A stretch of 64,000 bases of DNA from Thiogranum sp. (GTDB lineage Bacteria; Pseudomonadota; Gammaproteobacteria; DSM-19610). Where the stretch lies: the NCBI GenBank assembly GCA_030148775.1, contig JASBST010000020.1, forward strand, positions 1-64,000, read 5' to 3'. Both the position numbers and the translations under genes were made by a program. This document shows, in pieces, positions 61,648 to 64,000 of the stretch. Positions within the stretch are counted from its first letter, which is position 1, and each line of letters begins with the position of its first letter. The notes beneath the pieces are model-generated. The model was given only the letters and a program-made list of their open reading frames with translations. It ran no database searches and was not told where the DNA came from.

Positions 61648-62104
61648 TCTGGTTGCATTCGGCGGTGATTGGGAAACCTATGTAGATGAACTGTATAGGA
61701 TTTATCTGTCGGATATTGTGAACGGTGGATTACATTTTAATGGTCTCCGCATTAGTTGCCAGTATCGTCCTCCCAGCCAGGGCAAGCATTTCGGTTTCTG
61801 GCATGTGATTTCCGAAGGCCGGGATGAAGAAGAACGAACACCAGATTTCCGGCGCTGCGAACGGATTCGATGGATACGTCACCTCATTGAGGGTGCCGGT
61901 TCCAATGAACGCATTAGCTGGTGGGAAAATACGCGCGGTAGAGATACTCGTGTCGTTATATGGGCTGAAGAAGAAGACTTTGCGGTGATTCTGGCCAAAC
62001 GGCGTGGTTATTACGTGTTAAAGACCGCCTATTGTCTAAGATCACACCGGCGTGCAACCTTCAGGAAAGAGCGCGAGGATTTTTGGAATAGCCAGAAAGG
62101 CTGA
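61628..62104 (+). CDS. Uncharacterised protein with possible BECR/RelE-like nuclease fold
   Basis: A 158-aa protein. The C-terminal part (TRVVIWAEEEDFAVILAKRRGYYVLKTAYCLRSHRRATFRKERE) shows the beta-strand ... LKTAY ... Lys/Arg pattern seen in phage barnase/EndoU/colicin-like (BECR) nucleases. The N-terminal part is not recognised. ATG 61628 lies inside the DUF3800 end (20-nt overlap), so the pair is coupled. The nuclease call is inferred from pattern only. Confidence 0.5.
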   Translation: MIMSFPDLVAFGGDWETYVDELYRIYLSDIVNGGLHFNGLRISCQYRPPSQGKHFGFWHVISEGRDEEERTPDFRRCERIRWIRHLIEGAGSNERISWWENTRGRDTRVVIWAEEEDFAVILAKRRGYYVLKTAYCLRSHRRATFRKEREDFWNSQKG

Positions 62105-62134
62105 AGCCGCCCCAGGTAAACCTGGCACGGCTTC
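62103..62134. repeat. Nested hairpin after the accessory genes
   Basis: GAAGCCG ... CGGCTTC encloses CCAGGT-AA-ACCTGG, giving a long two-part stem at the stop codon of the upstream gene. No T run follows, so it may slow transcription or protect the mRNA 3' end rather than act as a full terminator. Confidence 0.45.
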
Positions 62135-62502
62135 GAATGCTCCTTCTACACATGGTAGATGAGACTATAGGTAGTATCGGAGAAACTGGGCGGTTCTTCA
62201 ATTTTTTATTTGTCATCGCACCTTGTCTGACAGGCTAAAAGTTCGTATGTATTTGAATCTATTTGATTATGTTATTTAACGGGTATTTGATTTAGTGACG
62301 CAAATAAGTAGCTAATTTAGCTCGTAGAGCTTCGCTTAGGAGCTTAAATAACCTTGCTTATTGAATAGGAATCGAGGTAATTCTCTCTCCACGTAATTGA
62401 TACCGCTGATTTGCCTGGCGGACTCAGCGGTCAGATCTTTGGGGATTATCCACCAATCGCAGAGAACCAGCGGGTGTATATGATGCCGGCACGAGGGATG
62501 GT
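62135..62502. other. AT-rich gap before hsdR
   Basis: About 370 nt with no supported gene, clearly richer in A and T than the flanks. TAGCTAATTTAGCTCGTAGAGC near 62307-62330 includes short inverted copies. A separate hsdR promoter probably lies here. Confidence 0.35.
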
Positions 62503-64000
62503 ATGAGCAAAAGAGGCACGGAAACCGAGTTCGAGCTCACTACTATTGAGCGCCTGCTCCAGCAGGACTACGCCTATACCCATGGTGAGGAAATCGAGCG
62601 TGACCATAGGGAGGTGGTCTTGCGAGATATTCTTAAGGCCCACCTTTCCAACCGCTATCCTGATCTACCTGACACCAGTATCGACGAAGCAGTGACCCGG
62701 CTTGCCCGTCCTGAGGGTGTGGATACGCTGCGGCGTAATCGCCAATTCCATGAAGACCTGACCAAAGGATTAGAAGTCCGGGTGGAGCGGGAAGATGGTA
62801 GCGTCGAACATCCGCTGATCTATGGCATCAATTGGGATGAACCGGAGAAAAATGATTTTCGGGTGGTGAATCAGTTTCCGGTCCGCGGGCAAAATGATCG
62901 GCGGCCGGATATCGTGATCTTTGTCAACGGCCTGCCGCTTGTAGTTTTTGAGTTAAAAAATCCCTATGCCATTCAGCCCACGGTGGAAGATGCGCTGAAT
63001 CAAATCGGCCATTACACGAACGACATTCCGCAGTTATTTGAATTTAATGCATTGACGGTCGTCTCGGACGGGATTACCACCTTGCATGGCGTGTGGACCG
63101 CCGAACAAGAATGGTATGCGCCCTGGAAATCCATTGATGGTATCAATGTGGAAGCGAATACCACGGGTAGCATGAAGACCCTGGTCGAGGGTTTGTTTCC
63201 CAAAGCCCGCCTGCTGTCCTATGTACGGGATTTCATCCTGTTCGAGGTGGCCAATGAAAAGATCACCAAGAAGGGCGCCAAGTATCACCAGTATTTTGCG
63301 GTGGGTATCGCCGTTGAAAAAACCATTGAAACCGTATGCGCCGGATCGGACAAACGCATCGGGGTGATCTGGCATACCACGGGCTCGGGAAAGTCGTTAT
63401 CCATGGCCTTTCTGGTGGGTATTCTGCGTCAGCGGCCGGAGTTGGAAAATCCGACCTTTGTTATGCAGGTGGATCGCACCAATCTGGACGATCAGCTCCA
63501 TGACCAGTTTGTGGCGGCGCGCGGATTGGTTGGCGATGTCAAACACGCGGAGTCTGTTAACCAATTGAGAGATTATTTGCAGACTGAGGGTGGGGAGGTG
63601 GTGTTTACCACCATTGAGAAATTCCGGCTAAAAAAGAATGGGGATGGCATTACAGAGGCGGAACACCCGGTACTCTCGGAGCGATCTAACGTTATCATTA
63701 TTGCTGACGAGGCGCACAGTAGCCAGTATGGGTTTCTACAGGGATTTGCACGCTATCTGGCAGAGGCGCTCCCTAACGCCCGGCGTATTGGATTTACGGG
63801 TACGCCGATCAGTTTTTCTGCTGCCGATACGGTCGAAGTATTCGGAGATGTGATTCACAGCTATGACATTAAACAATCTCAGGACGATAAGGCTACTGTA
63901 AAAATATTTTACGACCCCCGGCAGATCAAGCTGCGACTCAACCACGAGGACGTTGACGCGGCATTGAATGAAATTACTAGTGGCACTGAGATCGATGAAC
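62503..64000 (+). CDS. hsdR: Type I restriction endonuclease subunit HsdR (N-terminal part)
   Basis: Motor and nuclease subunit; 499 codons are present and the gene continues past the right edge. The nuclease domain has Asp and Glu-x-Lys in RRPDIVIFVNGLPLVVFELKNP (about residues 134-150). The SF2 helicase part has Walker A HTTGSGKSLSMAF (about 290), IIADEAHSSQYG (about 400) and FTGTPI (about 431). GAGG precedes ATG 62503. It completes HsdRMS, with two accessory genes and an AT-rich gap between hsdS and hsdR. Confidence 0.95.
   Translation, partial: MSKRGTETEFELTTIERLLQQDYAYTHGEEIERDHREVVLRDILKAHLSNRYPDLPDTSIDEAVTRLARPEGVDTLRRNRQFHEDLTKGLEVRVEREDGSVEHPLIYGINWDEPEKNDFRVVNQFPVRGQNDRRPDIVIFVNGLPLVVFELKNPYAIQPTVEDALNQIGHYTNDIPQLFEFNALTVVSDGITTLHGVWTAEQEWYAPWKSIDGINVEANTTGSMKTLVEGLFPKARLLSYVRDFILFEVANEKITKKGAKYHQYFAVGIAVEKTIETVCAGSDKRIGVIWHTTGSGKSLSMAFLVGILRQRPELENPTFVMQVDRTNLDDQLHDQFVAARGLVGDVKHAESVNQLRDYLQTEGGEVVFTTIEKFRLKKNGDGITEAEHPVLSERSNVIIIADEAHSSQYGFLQGFARYLAEALPNARRIGFTGTPISFSAADTVEVFGDVIHSYDIKQSQDDKATVKIFYDPRQIKLRLNHEDVDAALNEITSGTEIDE

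Larger units (their letters stand above)
50403..64000. mobile_element. Genomic island inserted at tRNA-Phe (left part)
   Basis: From the end of tRNA-Phe to the window edge the base composition becomes visibly more AT-rich. The gene content changes to an integrase pointing away from the tRNA, small HTH regulators, a second integrase, Fic, DUF4062 and a type I restriction system. The likely attL is the tRNA 3' end (up to 50402). I found no second copy of that end in the window, so attR should lie to the right. Confidence 0.75.

Noticed and set aside
50403-64000. Second copy of the tRNA-Phe 3' end as attR inside the window
   Set aside because: I could not find one by reading; the right boundary probably lies outside.

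Overview
The window reads as chromosome of a sulfur-oxidising, CO2-fixing gammaproteobacterium with high GC content. It carries reverse-dissimilatory-type sulfur genes (soeAB for sulfite, sat for APS), a complete alpha-carboxysome cluster with form IA RuBisCO, a DAB inorganic-carbon uptake operon, and phosphoribulokinase. Housekeeping neighbours (trmB, thiSG, purEK, mutY-yggX, heme A synthase) fit that placement. No species is claimed.

Layout. 1-5 kb: soeAB (minus strand) divergent from sat. 5-6 kb: a Nudix/TenI-type fusion. 6.2-7.4 kb: csoS1D and a Nudix gene, a two-gene unit just upstream of RuBisCO. 7.6-16.3 kb: cbbL, cbbS, csoS2, csoSCA, csoS4A, csoS4B, two csoS1 genes, a ferritin-like gene, acRAF, mcdA and mcdB. 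16.3-17.4 kb: a CbbR-type regulator. 17.4-23.3 kb (minus): dabB, a NuoM-like membrane gene, dabA and a PII-like (CPII) gene. These parts make one carbon-concentrating module: the DAB pump accumulates bicarbonate, CPII probably senses carbon and energy status, the carboxysome concentrates CO2 at RuBisCO, and McdAB positions carboxysomes. A near-identical 20-bp palindromic element lies upstream of both csoS1D and cbbL and is a good candidate for a shared CbbR operator.

23.7-50.4 kb is mixed core genome: two uncharacterised genes, sixA-like, a P-type ATPase, purK/purE and divergent purC, an exported small protein, an MrtJ-like intramembrane protease, HDOD, cytochrome c, ctaA, a DsrE-like protein, FIST, prk, trmB, thiG/thiS, an acyl-CoA ligase, a VPLPA/PEP-CTERM protein behind a sigma-54-like promoter, an OmpA-type lipoprotein, a nucleotidyltransferase, tRNA-Gly, asmA, UDP-sugar genes, mutY-yggX and tRNA-Phe.

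From tRNA-Phe (50.33-50.40 kb) to the right edge lies an integrated, visibly AT-richer island: a tyrosine integrase, small HTH regulators around a perfect inverted repeat, a second integrase, a gene-poor stretch, a RAMA/DUF4357-like protein, a Fic protein, a DUF4062 protein with a small partner, and a type I restriction-modification operon (hsdM, hsdS, DUF3800, possible nuclease, hsdR truncated by the window end).

Two otherwise well-preserved genes, soeA (TAA at 2886-2888) and purC (TAG at 30140-30142), each hold one in-frame stop. Other genes in the window end normally at TAA and TAG, so a changed genetic code is unlikely; sequence error, real mutation or readthrough remain open.
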